Below, in pieces: positions 46,784-56,273 of a stretch of DNA of 64,000 nt. Made by a program: the position numbers and the translations under genes. Numbering within the stretch: the first letter of the stretch is position 1; every line of letters starts with the position of its first letter. The notes under the pieces are model-generated. The model worked only from the letters and a program-made list of their open reading frames with translations. It did not search any database and was not told where the DNA came from. Source of the stretch: Polynucleobacter sp. AP-Capit-er-40B-B4 (lineage in GTDB: Bacteria > Pseudomonadota > Gammaproteobacteria > Burkholderiales > Burkholderiaceae); NCBI RefSeq assembly GCF_018882245.1, contig NZ_JACVOV010000001.1:124001-188000 (forward strand). Reading direction: 5' to 3'.

Positions 46784-47338
46784 ATGAACTTAACTCCAGA
46801 ACAAATTGCAGCAGCACAAAAAGCAAACCTAGAGACCTTGAGTGGATTAACCAATCAAGCTTTGCAAAGCATCGAAAAATTAGTGGAACTGAATATGCAT
46901 ATTGCCAAGCAAAGCTTGAGCGATAGCATGAATAGCGCCAAGAAAGCATTAGAAGTAAAGGATATTCAACAGCTACTCGCCCATCAAGCTGAAGCAGTGC
47001 AGCCCATGGCTGAAAAAATTATGGCTTACAGCCGTCACTTGTATGAGCTAGCTCATGAGACTCAAAATAGCTTTACCGAATCTGCTGAAAAAGAATTTCA
47101 GGCAGGTCAAAAGAAAATCAATTCTTTAGTGGAAGAGTGGACTAAGAATGCACCAGCTGGATCTGATGCAGCCGTTCAAGCCATGAAGCAAGCCATTGCA
47201 TCAGCGAACAATGTATTTGAGACTAGCCAAAAGGCTGTGAAGCATGCGGTTGAAGTTGCACAAACTAATCTGAATAGCGCCACTGAAACCGTGTTGAAGG
47301 CTGCCGATACAGCGAGCAAAGCCACGAAGAAGAAGTAA
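46784..47338 (+). CDS. Phasin-family granule protein
   Basis: Phasins coat polyhydroxybutyrate granules and control their size. The 184-residue helical protein has the phasin_2 start MNLTPEQIAAAQKANLETLSG, the characteristic IEKLVELNMHIAKQSLSDSM stretch and a C-terminal alanine/lysine-rich tail (ASKATKKK) that favours granule or DNA contact. It is monocistronic with a strong terminator. The proposed PhaR site upstream fits repression until granules form. It resembles PhaP1 of Ralstonia by pattern. Confidence 0.92.
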   Translation: MNLTPEQIAAAQKANLETLSGLTNQALQSIEKLVELNMHIAKQSLSDSMNSAKKALEVKDIQQLLAHQAEAVQPMAEKIMAYSRHLYELAHETQNSFTESAEKEFQAGQKKINSLVEEWTKNAPAGSDAAVQAMKQAIASANNVFETSQKAVKHAVEVAQTNLNSATETVLKAADTASKATKKK

Positions 47339-47363
47339 GTTACTGCGGAGCAATCTGCAATGT

Positions 47364-47390
47364 AAAAGCCCCGATGACTCGGGGCTTTTT
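47364..47390. terminator. Bidirectional terminator between the phasin gene and lpdA
   Basis: GCCCCGA and TCGGGGC form a seven-base-pair GC-rich stem with a four-base loop, flanked by AAAA on the left and five T on the right. It can end both the phasin transcript and the oppositely directed aceE-aceF-lpdA transcript. Confidence 0.92.
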
Positions 47391-47393
47391 CTT

Positions 47394-49178
47394 TTAGGAT
47401 TTCTTTTTCACTGGTGGTAGATCGGTGCAATGGCCATGGGCTGCTTCAGCCGCAAGGCCTACTGATTCACCGAGGGTTGGATGTGGATGAATTGTTTTAC
47501 CAATATCCACGGCATCAGCCCCCATCTCAATAGCGAGACACACTTCACCAATCAAATCACCAGCGTGCGTACCAACAATACCGCCACCAATAATGCGATG
47601 AGTAGTTGCATCAAAAATGAGTTTTGTGAAACCTTCATCACGTCCGTTAGCAATCGCTCGTCCGCTAGCTGCCCATGGGAACAAACCTTTTTCATAGGCA
47701 ATGCCTTGTGCTTTGCACTGCTCTTCTGTCAAGCCGGCCCAAGCCACTTCCGGATCGGTGTAAGCAACCGATGGAATTTGCTTCGCATCGAAGTAGGATT
47801 TTTCACCAGCAGCCGCTTCAGCAGCTACGTGACCCTCATGCACGGCTTTGTGAGCCAACATCGGCTGACCAACTAAGTCGCCAATTGCAAAAATATTGGG
47901 AACATTAGTGCGCATTTGTTTATTAACCGGAATAAAGCCGCGCTCATCTACCTGCACGCCCGCTTTACCAGCATCAATCTTTTTACCATTTGGAGTACGG
48001 CCCACTGCAACCAATACCAAGTCATAAGTTTGCGGCTCAGCAGGAGCATTGTCGCCCTCAAAGCTCACTTGTATTCCATCAGGCTTTACTTCCGCCTTAG
48101 CAGCACGAGTCTTGAGCATGATCTTTTCAAAACGTCCGGCATTAAACTTCTCCCAGACTTTTTCTAAATCACGATCTGCACCAGCCATGAGGCCGTCCAT
48201 CATCTCAGCGATATCAATACGTGAGCCTAGCGTGCTGTAAACAGTTGCCATCTCTAATCCAATAATGCCGCCACCAATTACCAACATACGCTTTGGAATG
48301 CTCTTGAGCAATAAAGCTCCAGTGCTATCCACAATACGCGGATCTTCTGGCAAGAAAGGCAACTTCACTGGCTGACTGCCGGCAGCAATAATGGCCTTCT
48401 GAAAGCGCACCACTTCTTTTTTACCAGTGAGGTCTTGGCCAGTACCGTCGGTTAACTCAACCTCGACATGATTTGCATCTAAGAACTTACCCAGACCACG
48501 CACTACTTTGACTTTGCGAGCCTTTGCCATTCCAGCAAGACCGCCAGTTAATTTAGCAATAACAGATTCTTTATAGCCACGCAATTGATCAATCTCGATC
48601 TTTGGTGCGCCAAAGGTAATGCCATGCTTTGCCATGGTCTTCACTTCATCCATCACTGAAGTGGTGTGGAGCAATGCTTTAGATGGAATACAACCGACGT
48701 TCAAACAAACCCCGCCCAAAGTTGGGTAGCGCTCTACTAAAACGGTATTCATCCCCAAGTCGGCACTACGGAATGCTGCGCTGTAACCGCCAGGGCCAGC
48801 ACCAAGTACCAATACTTCACATTCATGATCAACCTTGCCGCTGTACTGCCCTGCTACTGGTGCAGGTGCGGCGGTCATTGTTGGAGCGGCAGGAGCTGGT
48901 GCCACAGCAGCTGCAGCAGGTTTAGCGGCAGGCGCCGCGCCACTTGCTTCAATTTCTGCAATGACAGAACCTTTGCCAACCTTATCGCCCAACTTAACTG
49001 CAATGCTAGTGATAGTGCCTGCAGCATCTGCTGGCACTTCCATTGTTGCCTTGTCTGATTCGAGCACCAAGAGCGGTTGCTCTTTTTCAATAACATCACC
49101 AACCTTAACCAGCACTTCAATGACAGGTACATCAGAATAGTCACCAATATCTGGAACGAGAATTGTTTGCTTAGCCAT
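47394..49178 (-). CDS. lpdA: Dihydrolipoamide dehydrogenase (E3) with N-terminal lipoyl domain
   Basis: E3 reoxidises the lipoyl arms of the pyruvate dehydrogenase complex and reduces NAD. The 594-residue protein has an extra N-terminal lipoyl domain (about 1-80, lysine in ESDKATMEVP) and an Ala/Pro hinge (about 85-115) before the flavoprotein: FAD site LGAGPGGYSAAFRSADLG, redox disulfide GGVCLNVGCIPSKALLH, NAD site VIGGGIIGLEMATVYSTLG and C-terminal HPHPTLGE. Lipoyl-E3 fusions are known in Neisseria and other betaproteobacteria. It lies nine bases behind aceF. Confidence 0.96.
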   Translation of the reverse strand: MAKQTILVPDIGDYSDVPVIEVLVKVGDVIEKEQPLLVLESDKATMEVPADAAGTITSIAVKLGDKVGKGSVIAEIEASGAAPAAKPAAAAVAPAPAAPTMTAAPAPVAGQYSGKVDHECEVLVLGAGPGGYSAAFRSADLGMNTVLVERYPTLGGVCLNVGCIPSKALLHTTSVMDEVKTMAKHGITFGAPKIEIDQLRGYKESVIAKLTGGLAGMAKARKVKVVRGLGKFLDANHVEVELTDGTGQDLTGKKEVVRFQKAIIAAGSQPVKLPFLPEDPRIVDSTGALLLKSIPKRMLVIGGGIIGLEMATVYSTLGSRIDIAEMMDGLMAGADRDLEKVWEKFNAGRFEKIMLKTRAAKAEVKPDGIQVSFEGDNAPAEPQTYDLVLVAVGRTPNGKKIDAGKAGVQVDERGFIPVNKQMRTNVPNIFAIGDLVGQPMLAHKAVHEGHVAAEAAAGEKSYFDAKQIPSVAYTDPEVAWAGLTEEQCKAQGIAYEKGLFPWAASGRAIANGRDEGFTKLIFDATTHRIIGGGIVGTHAGDLIGEVCLAIEMGADAVDIGKTIHPHPTLGESVGLAAEAAHGHCTDLPPVKKKS

Positions 49179-49187
49179 AAATTCCCC

Positions 49188-50795
49188 TTACAGACTAGCG
49201 CGACGGAAGTCGGCCAAGAGCTGAGCAATGTACACATTGAAGCGAGTAGCCAAAGCACCGTCAATCACGCGATGATCTGCAGATAAGGACAATGGGCAAA
49301 TCAGGCGTGGTACAAACTGCTTACCATCCCACACCGGCTTCATCGCAGCCTTGCTGACACCCAGAATAGCTACTTCAGGAGCATTAACGATTGGCGAGAA
49401 ATACGTACCGCCAATACCGCCAAGTGATGAAATCGTAAAGCTCGCGCCCTGCATTTGATCAGGCTTTAATTTACCGTCACGAGCAAGTGCTGCTAGATCT
49501 GAAGTTTCTTTAGCTAGCTCAAAGATACCTTTTTTATCTGCATCTTTAATTACCGGCACAACCAAACCAGTAGGTGTATCTGCGGCAAAACCGATATTGA
49601 AGTATTTCTTCAAAATCAGATCATCGCCATCTAATGAGCTATTGAACTCGGGGTATTTTTTCAACGCTGCTACTGCGGCCTTCATTAAGAAAGCAAGCAT
49701 CGTAATCTTGACGCCCTTCTTCTCATTCTCTTTATTGGTGAGAACGCGGAATGCCTCTAAGTCAGTAATGTCAGCATCTTCGTGATACGTCACAGCTGGA
49801 ATCATTACCCAGTTACGACCCAAGTTAGCTGCAGTAAGCTTCTTAATACGATTTAATGGTTGACGCTCAATCTCACCAAACTTTGTGAAATCGACTTTCG
49901 GCCAAGGAATGAGATTCAAGCCACCTAAACTGCCACCACTAGAAGCTGCCGCAGGACTACCTGCCCCGCCACTCATTGCTGCTTTGACAAATGCCTGTAC
50001 ATCTTCTTGAGTAATACGCCCCTTTGGACCTGATCCTTTAACTTGATCGATCGTGACGCCAAGCTCACGTGCAAACTTGCGGACAGATGGGCTGGCGTGA
50101 CTTACCGCCGTTTCAACAGGCGGTGGAGTATTACTCAGTGGAGGCGGTGCTGGCGCCCTTGCAATCGGAGGCTCAACTGTTTTGGCTGCTGGTGCAGCAG
50201 GAGCTGCGCTGGCGGCTACTGGAGCAGCTACAGAACCTGAGGGTCCACCTTCCAAGATCACAACTACTGATCCTTCAGAAAGATTGTCGCCAACTTTTAC
50301 TTTGACTTCCTTAACAACGCCAGAGTGTGATGAAGGAACATCCATCGTAGCTTTATCGGATTCAAGCACGACAATAGATTGTTCTTTCTCTATCTTGTCG
50401 CCTGCCTTAACCAAGACTTCGATCACTGGCACATCTTTGTAGTCACCGATATCCGGAACTTTGATTTCAATGGGAGATCCGCCAGCACTGACCGGCGCTG
50501 CTGCTGGCGCAGATGCAGGGGCGCTAGCTACTGGCGCTGGTGCCGCCGCTGTAGCACCCTCTTCCAAGGTAATGACAACAGAGCCCTCAGAAAGATTGTC
50601 GCCAATCTTTACTTTGACCTCTTTCACAACGCCAGTGTGTGATGACGGAACATCCATCGTAGCTTTATCAGATTCAAGGACGACGATGGATTGCTCTTTC
50701 TCTATCTTGTCGCCTGCCTTAACCAAGACTTCGATCACTGGCACATCTTTGTAGTCACCGATATCCGGAACTTTGATTTCAATTATTTGACTCAT
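49188..50795 (-). CDS. aceF: Pyruvate dehydrogenase E2, dihydrolipoyl acetyltransferase
   Basis: E2 is the core of the complex and transfers acetyl groups to CoA. The 535-residue protein has two N-terminal lipoyl domains (about 1-78 and 105-182, each with ESDKATMDVPS), linked by Ala/Pro hinges, a peripheral-subunit-binding domain (ASPSVRKFARELGVTIDQVKG near 230) and a C-terminal catalytic domain (about 300-535) with the active-site segment LSLSADHRVIDGALATRF. The two lipoyl domains are almost identical, also at DNA level. Confidence 0.97.
   Translation of the reverse strand: MSQIIEIKVPDIGDYKDVPVIEVLVKAGDKIEKEQSIVVLESDKATMDVPSSHTGVVKEVKVKIGDNLSEGSVVITLEEGATAAAPAPVASAPASAPAAAPVSAGGSPIEIKVPDIGDYKDVPVIEVLVKAGDKIEKEQSIVVLESDKATMDVPSSHSGVVKEVKVKVGDNLSEGSVVVILEGGPSGSVAAPVAASAAPAAPAAKTVEPPIARAPAPPPLSNTPPPVETAVSHASPSVRKFARELGVTIDQVKGSGPKGRITQEDVQAFVKAAMSGGAGSPAAASSGGSLGGLNLIPWPKVDFTKFGEIERQPLNRIKKLTAANLGRNWVMIPAVTYHEDADITDLEAFRVLTNKENEKKGVKITMLAFLMKAAVAALKKYPEFNSSLDGDDLILKKYFNIGFAADTPTGLVVPVIKDADKKGIFELAKETSDLAALARDGKLKPDQMQGASFTISSLGGIGGTYFSPIVNAPEVAILGVSKAAMKPVWDGKQFVPRLICPLSLSADHRVIDGALATRFNVYIAQLLADFRRASL
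50383..50471. repeat. Copy 1 of an exact 89-base direct repeat inside aceF
   Basis: This stretch is identical to 50695-50783, 312 bases away, and encodes the start of the second lipoyl domain. The homology continues with mismatches on the low-coordinate side. Equal copies this long suggest recent duplication or ongoing gene conversion. Confidence 0.9.
50695..50783. repeat. Copy 2 of an exact 89-base direct repeat inside aceF
   Basis: This copy covers the first lipoyl domain of aceF. Recombination between the copies would delete exactly 104 codons, in frame, leaving one lipoyl domain. Confidence 0.9.
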
Positions 50796-50810
50796 AGTAT
50801 TTATCTCTTA

Positions 50811-53507
50811 TCAAACCGTCATTGGGTTTGGTTTAGTAGTGTCGATGTCGTATTTCTTAATCGCTTCTGCCAACTTAGAGCGATCAAGCTGACCGGAGTC
50901 AACTAAAGATCTCAAAGCAGTCAGAACTACCCAACGACGATCTACTTCAAAGAAATCACGGAGTTTTTCACGAGTATCGGAACGACCAAAGCCATCGGTA
51001 CCAAGCACTTCATAGCGACGGCCCATATGCTGAATCGCAGGACGAATCTGTTCTGCAAATAAACGGACATAATCAGTGGCAGCAATGATCGGACCAGTAG
51101 TGTCTTTTAAACACTTCTCAACATGGGATAAGGTTGGGGCAGCAGCTGGGTTTAAGAGATTGCTGCGATGCGCTGCAGTCCAATCGCGGCCCAACTCAGT
51201 AAAGCTTGGGCAACCCCACAGGTCTGAAGCAATACCCCAGTCTTTATGCAGAATCTCTGCCGCTTCGATAACTTCACGGAAGATTGTTCCAGAGCCTAAG
51301 AGTTGTACGCGCAGCTTAGCCTTGTCATCACCGACTGACTTCAACTTATACATACCCTTAATGATGTCTTTTTCAGCGCCTTTGGGCATTGCCGGATGAG
51401 CGTAATTCTCATTCATTAATGTGACGTAGTAGTAAACGTCTTCCTGAACCTCCAACATGCGACGCATACCATCCTGAATAACTACTGCTAATTCGAATGA
51501 GAATGTAGGGTCGTAGCTAATACAGTTTGGAACTGCACCGCTCCATAGATGGCTATGACCATCTTCGTGTTGTAAGCCTTCGCCGTTCAAGGTAGTTCTA
51601 CCAGCAGTACCGCCTAGCAAGAAACCACGGCTACGCATATCGCCTGCAGCCCAAGCTAAGTCACCAATACGTTGGAAACCAAACATGGAATAGAAGATGT
51701 AGAAAGGCAACATCGGTACGCCGTGCGTAGAGTAAGAGGTAGCGGCAGCGATCCAATCGCACATACCACCAGCTTCGTTGATACCCTCTTGCAAGATCTG
51801 ACCAGTCTTATCCTCTTTATAGAACATCAATTGATCATGATCTTCTGGGGTGTAGAGTTGGCCTAACTGATTCCAGATTCCTAATTGACGGAACATCCCT
51901 TCCATACCGAAAGTACGTGACTCGTCCGGAACAATCGGAACTACACGTTTACCGAGCACCTTATCGCGCACAACGGTGTTGAGCATACGCACAAATGCCA
52001 TCGTTGTTGAGATCTCACGACCTTCTGTAGTTGCTTCAAGCAACGGTGAGAAAGTTTCCAATGAAGGCACTGGCAAGCTTTCCGCTTTTGTGCGACGCTG
52101 AGGTAAATAGCCACCCAACTCCTGACGTCGAGCCTTCATGTACTCAAGCTCTGGGCTGCCTTCAGCAAATTTCACCAAAGGCATTTCATCTAACTGCTCA
52201 TCTTTAACTGGAATCTCAAAGCGATCACGGAAGCGACGAACGTCGTCCGCATTCATCTTCTTCGCCTGGTGGGCAATATTCATCGCCTCGCCAGAGCCAC
52301 CCATACCGTAACCCTTAATGGTGTGAGCCAAGATCACTGTTGGCTGATCTTTGTGATTTACCGCAGCATGAAACGCAGCAAATACTTTGTGAGGGTCATG
52401 ACCGCCACGATTGAGCTGCCAAATCTCATCATCACTCCAGTCGCTGACTAAAGCTTTTAATTCTGGGGTATTGAAAACGATCTCACGCACATAGGCGCCA
52501 TTCTTAGACTTCATTGTCTGGTACTGACCGTCAACGATCTCGCCCAAACGCTGCATCAAGATACCTTTTTTATCACGCGCAAATAGAGCATCCCATTGAC
52601 CGCCCCACACTACCTTGATGACATTCCAGCCCGAACCACGGAACTCACTCTCGAGCTCTTGAATAATTTTCCCGTTACCGCGCACTGGTCCATCCAAGCG
52701 CTGCAAGTTACAGTTAATAACAAAAATTAAGTTATCGAGTTTTTCACGACCAGCCATACCAATTGCGCCCAAAGATTCTGGCTCATCAGTTTCGCCATCA
52801 CCCAAGAAGGCCCAAACTTTACGGCCCTGCTCTTGGATAAAACCACGATCAGTTAAGTACTTCATAAAGCGCGCTTGGTAAATCGCCATGATCGGACCCA
52901 AACCCATTGATACTGTTGGGAACTGCCAGAAGTCTGGCATCAGCCAAGGATGCGGATAACTAGAGATGCCTTTGCCACCCACTTCTTGGCGGAAGTTATT
53001 GAGCTGACCCTCTTCAAGACGACCTAACATATAAGCACGTGCATATACACCTGGAGCTGAGTGTCCCTGTACAAATATCAAATCACCACCATGCTCCGGA
53101 GATGGTGCATGCCAGAAGTGATTAAAGCCAACGTCGTATAAAGTCGCTGCTGATTGGAAAGAAGAAATGTGGCCGCCAACGTTGGTATCTTTATTGGCGC
53201 GCAAGACCATTGCCATGGCATTCCATCGTGTGTACGAACGAATACGATGCTCTACGTTCTGATCTCCAGGCAAGCGTGCTTGGTTTTCAACGGGAATCGT
53301 ATTGATGTAAGGAGTCTCAGCATGAAATGGCTGAACTACCCCGTTAACACGCGCATGAGAAATTTGTTGATCAATGAGATAAGCGGCTCTTTCTGGCCCC
53401 TCATTCCGAATAACGCCATCGAGCGCCTGCAACCATTCTTGAGTCTCACCCGGATCAGCGTCCTGAGCATTCTGTTTGCCTAATACTTGGTCTGGAACCG
53501 CTGCCAT
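50811..53507 (-). CDS. aceE: Pyruvate dehydrogenase E1 component AceE (homodimeric)
   Basis: E1 decarboxylates pyruvate with thiamine diphosphate and reductively acetylates E2. The 898-residue protein is the single-chain gammaproteobacterial type. The thiamine diphosphate motif runs from GDGETDEPES to FVINCNLQ, and conserved histidines are in GHSAPGVYARA and THGVPMLPFYIFYS. A CGGAGA ribosome site precedes the ATG at 53507. It heads the aceE-aceF-lpdA operon. No pdhR gene is next to it; a two-component system is divergent instead. Confidence 0.97.
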   Translation of the reverse strand: MAAVPDQVLGKQNAQDADPGETQEWLQALDGVIRNEGPERAAYLIDQQISHARVNGVVQPFHAETPYINTIPVENQARLPGDQNVEHRIRSYTRWNAMAMVLRANKDTNVGGHISSFQSAATLYDVGFNHFWHAPSPEHGGDLIFVQGHSAPGVYARAYMLGRLEEGQLNNFRQEVGGKGISSYPHPWLMPDFWQFPTVSMGLGPIMAIYQARFMKYLTDRGFIQEQGRKVWAFLGDGETDEPESLGAIGMAGREKLDNLIFVINCNLQRLDGPVRGNGKIIQELESEFRGSGWNVIKVVWGGQWDALFARDKKGILMQRLGEIVDGQYQTMKSKNGAYVREIVFNTPELKALVSDWSDDEIWQLNRGGHDPHKVFAAFHAAVNHKDQPTVILAHTIKGYGMGGSGEAMNIAHQAKKMNADDVRRFRDRFEIPVKDEQLDEMPLVKFAEGSPELEYMKARRQELGGYLPQRRTKAESLPVPSLETFSPLLEATTEGREISTTMAFVRMLNTVVRDKVLGKRVVPIVPDESRTFGMEGMFRQLGIWNQLGQLYTPEDHDQLMFYKEDKTGQILQEGINEAGGMCDWIAAATSYSTHGVPMLPFYIFYSMFGFQRIGDLAWAAGDMRSRGFLLGGTAGRTTLNGEGLQHEDGHSHLWSGAVPNCISYDPTFSFELAVVIQDGMRRMLEVQEDVYYYVTLMNENYAHPAMPKGAEKDIIKGMYKLKSVGDDKAKLRVQLLGSGTIFREVIEAAEILHKDWGIASDLWGCPSFTELGRDWTAAHRSNLLNPAAAPTLSHVEKCLKDTTGPIIAATDYVRLFAEQIRPAIQHMGRRYEVLGTDGFGRSDTREKLRDFFEVDRRWVVLTALRSLVDSGQLDRSKLAEAIKKYDIDTTKPNPMTV

Positions 53508-53558
53508 CTTTAGTCTCCGTTAAATAGTGCTTAATTTGTCATTAACTCTATAGGCAAT

Positions 53559-53587
53559 ATTCTAGGAAGGTATATGGGTGTAAACAA
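53559..53587 (-). promoter_or_regulatory. Predicted aceE promoter
   Basis: On the minus strand TTGTTT (53587-53582) and TAGAAT (53564-53559) are separated by 17 bases. The inverted repeat at 53596-53626 lies eight bases upstream of the -35, a position suitable for an activator. Confidence 0.45.
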
Positions 53588-53595
53588 GCAATTTT

Positions 53596-53626
53596 CCACA
53601 TAATGATAATATTTCTCATAATGTGG
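53596..53626. promoter_or_regulatory. Inverted repeat between aceE and the kinase gene
   Basis: CCACATAATGA at 53596-53606 and TCATAATGTGG at 53616-53626 are inverted with one mismatched position and a nine-base AT-rich spacer. Each arm also contains CATAATG in direct orientation. A dimeric regulator is expected; the FixJ-type response regulator encoded at 56274 is the nearest candidate, but a GntR- or Crp-type protein is also possible. Confidence 0.5.
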
Positions 53627-53712
53627 TAATTTATTGCGGTGCAAATAAGAATGGCTAATCAAGCCAGAAATACCATTTCAGGGGTTGCAATAGGGCAAAA
53701 TGCTTTGTATTC

Positions 53713-56238
53713 ATGAAAGTATCAGCCTCCTCCAATCTTTTTCTACGGCCCTTGAAATGGCTCCGCAAAATACGCGGATTTAGGCTTGTTTACACCCCTC
53801 TGATTGCGATTGTGATTTTTACTGCAGTCATGGGCATTATCTTGGGCACCCTGCACCTACAAGAAAAGAATCAGCAAGAATCGGCTCTATTTAGAGAGTT
53901 ATCGTTTGCCAAACAACGCATTCAATCTCGATTTGCTAGCAATCTCGATGCATTAACCACAATCAATCGTGAAGTTGCGGCTAGCGAAGATCAAGTCAAA
54001 TTCAAGCAAATCGCGAGAGAACAGGCAGATGATCTAGTTGTTAACAACCATGAAATAGTCAAAATCATTTGGCTAACCAACCAAAGCCAGCGTCTGTGGG
54101 TTGCGCCAACCGAAACAGGTAAGCCAGATTGGATTACCAAGAGTCAAAATGATCAACTTGTTAATACTGGTCTTGCATCCACCATTGAACTAAGCAGAGT
54201 AACCAGTCGTGCTGCCTTTAGTCCATTTATCTCTCTTAATCTTCCTAGCGATGAGCCAATCAATGCTGAGAGAAAAATTGTTTTCTGGCAAGTAGTGCCC
54301 AATATAGTTAGCGGGGAAATTGTAGGTTACTTGGCGGCGCTCTACACTACCCAAGGAATTTTGGATGTCATTCCCGGAGAGCTGAAGTCTTACTACCGCT
54401 TCACCCTCATTACTGATAACGAAAAAGTTCTGGCGATCTCCTCGGATAAAGGGACTCCTAAAAGAGCTTTTAGCAATCAGACCAGCTTAGATATCGGCGT
54501 CTTAAGTCCAAATATCACCTTGCGGATTGATACCTATCCTCCGCCTACCAACCTCACCTTCAGGATGTTGATTGGCGTTGTATTGGGATTGAGTATCTTC
54601 GTGATTTGGAGCTTGTGGTCCGTCCTCAAGCAAATGCAAGTGCGCCAGGAAGCTGAGGCAAGTCTGCGCACAGAAACCAGCTTTCGTAATGCGATGGAGA
54701 ACTCCACCCCAGTGGGTATTCGTGCGCATGATATGGAAAAACGAATCACTTATGTCAATCGAGCCTTTTGCGAAATGACCGGCTGGAGCTCCGAAGAATT
54801 AATGGGCCTTACCCCGCCATTTCCATTTTGGCCAGATAGCCGAAGAGATGAGCTTGTAGAAAAGATGAACCGGGCCCTGCAATCCAACATCAGCGGCAGT
54901 ATGAAAATTGGTATTGAGGGTGCAATCCTAAAGCGGGATGGAACCTTAATCCAGACACGCACCTTCATTGCACCTTTAATTAATGAAAAGGGCAAACAGA
55001 CAGGCTGGGTCACTTCCTTAATCGACATTTCGGAGCCAAAAAAGATTCGTGAAGAATTGGCTGCGTCACAAGAACGATTCACCACCGTTCTCGAGAGTCT
55101 AGATGCTGCAGTGTCTGTTGTCTCTCTGGAAACCGATGAACTGCTATTTGCAAACCGCTTCTACCGAGAAAATTTTGGCAATGATTCCAAAGGACACTTT
55201 CAATTAGCTCACCAAGATAATGAAATTGCGACTTTGCATAATATTGCACAGGATCTTCAAGACTACATACGCGATGGCATTCCGACCTCATTTCTGTATC
55301 AAGAATCAGAGTCAGAAGAAGTGCAGTTGACTGATGGCAGCAATAAGTGGTTTGAGGTCAGACGTCGCTTTATTCCATGGGTTGACGGCCATCTCGCACA
55401 ATTATTGGTTGCCACCGATATCACTGCACGTAAAGAGGCTGATGATTTAGCCCTCCAACAACAAGAGCGCATGCAGTTCACCAGTCGTCTTACTACCATG
55501 GGTGAGATGGCTTCTTCGTTAGCCCACGAATTGAATCAGCCACTCTCCGCGATTTCAAATTACTGCATGGGTGTTGCAAAACGTTTAGATGGTAATTTGG
55601 ATCCCGCTATCTCCAAGGAGATCCTGCCGGCGCTAGCTAAAGCCTCTGAACAGGCACATCGCGCTGGCACGATCATTCAACGAATTCGAGGCTTCGTTAA
55701 GCGCAGTGAACCTCAGCGCAAAGCTTCATGCGTTTCCGAAATCATTAATGATGCGGTTGGCCTAGTTGAAATTGAAGCACATCGCCACCGTCTCAGCATC
55801 ACCTCAGAGATTGCCGAAAATCTTCCGGTAGTTAATCTCGATCCAGTCCTCATTTTGCAGGTCGTGGTCAATCTCCTGAAAAATGCGCTTGATAGCGTCC
55901 GTGAGGCCTACCCCCTCTCCTCGCGCTGGTCAGCGCCTGCAGTGAAGATTACGGTTGATTTAGACACCAGCATTTTCCCCGCTATGCTCAGAATTCAAGT
56001 CACTGATGCTGGGGGTGGAATACCCGAAAACGTGCTGGAACACATGTTTGAGCCGTTTTTTAGCACTAAATCCGATGGCATGGGCATGGGGCTCAATATC
56101 TGCCGCTCTATTATTGAATCCCACCATGGCAGGCTTTGGGCTACCAACGTCACAGACTCAGAACAGACCAAGCTGGCTGGCTGCACCTTTACAATACTTC
56201 TACCCCTGGAATCCCCTGAAACCAAGGCCAATACTTAA
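53713..56238 (+). CDS. Membrane-bound PAS-domain sensor histidine kinase
   Basis: The 841-residue kinase has a membrane helix near residues 25-48, a periplasmic sensor of about 230 residues, a second helix near 282-304, two PAS domains (about 323-435 and 452-570), a HisKA dimerisation domain with the phospho-accepting His605 in SSLAHELNQPLSAISNYC, and an ATPase domain with NLLKNALDSV, DAGGGIP, FEPFFSTKSDGMGMGL. The kinase core resembles FixL/TtrS-type kinases. It pairs with the FixJ-like regulator 35 bases downstream. The signal is unknown; the periplasmic domain suggests an external ligand such as a carboxylate. Confidence 0.9.
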   Translation: MKVSASSNLFLRPLKWLRKIRGFRLVYTPLIAIVIFTAVMGIILGTLHLQEKNQQESALFRELSFAKQRIQSRFASNLDALTTINREVAASEDQVKFKQIAREQADDLVVNNHEIVKIIWLTNQSQRLWVAPTETGKPDWITKSQNDQLVNTGLASTIELSRVTSRAAFSPFISLNLPSDEPINAERKIVFWQVVPNIVSGEIVGYLAALYTTQGILDVIPGELKSYYRFTLITDNEKVLAISSDKGTPKRAFSNQTSLDIGVLSPNITLRIDTYPPPTNLTFRMLIGVVLGLSIFVIWSLWSVLKQMQVRQEAEASLRTETSFRNAMENSTPVGIRAHDMEKRITYVNRAFCEMTGWSSEELMGLTPPFPFWPDSRRDELVEKMNRALQSNISGSMKIGIEGAILKRDGTLIQTRTFIAPLINEKGKQTGWVTSLIDISEPKKIREELAASQERFTTVLESLDAAVSVVSLETDELLFANRFYRENFGNDSKGHFQLAHQDNEIATLHNIAQDLQDYIRDGIPTSFLYQESESEEVQLTDGSNKWFEVRRRFIPWVDGHLAQLLVATDITARKEADDLALQQQERMQFTSRLTTMGEMASSLAHELNQPLSAISNYCMGVAKRLDGNLDPAISKEILPALAKASEQAHRAGTIIQRIRGFVKRSEPQRKASCVSEIINDAVGLVEIEAHRHRLSITSEIAENLPVVNLDPVLILQVVVNLLKNALDSVREAYPLSSRWSAPAVKITVDLDTSIFPAMLRIQVTDAGGGIPENVLEHMFEPFFSTKSDGMGMGLNICRSIIESHHGRLWATNVTDSEQTKLAGCTFTILLPLESPETKANT

Positions 56239-56273
56239 CATTGAATTTTTAGGTTTACCTCGCGAGAACTGAT

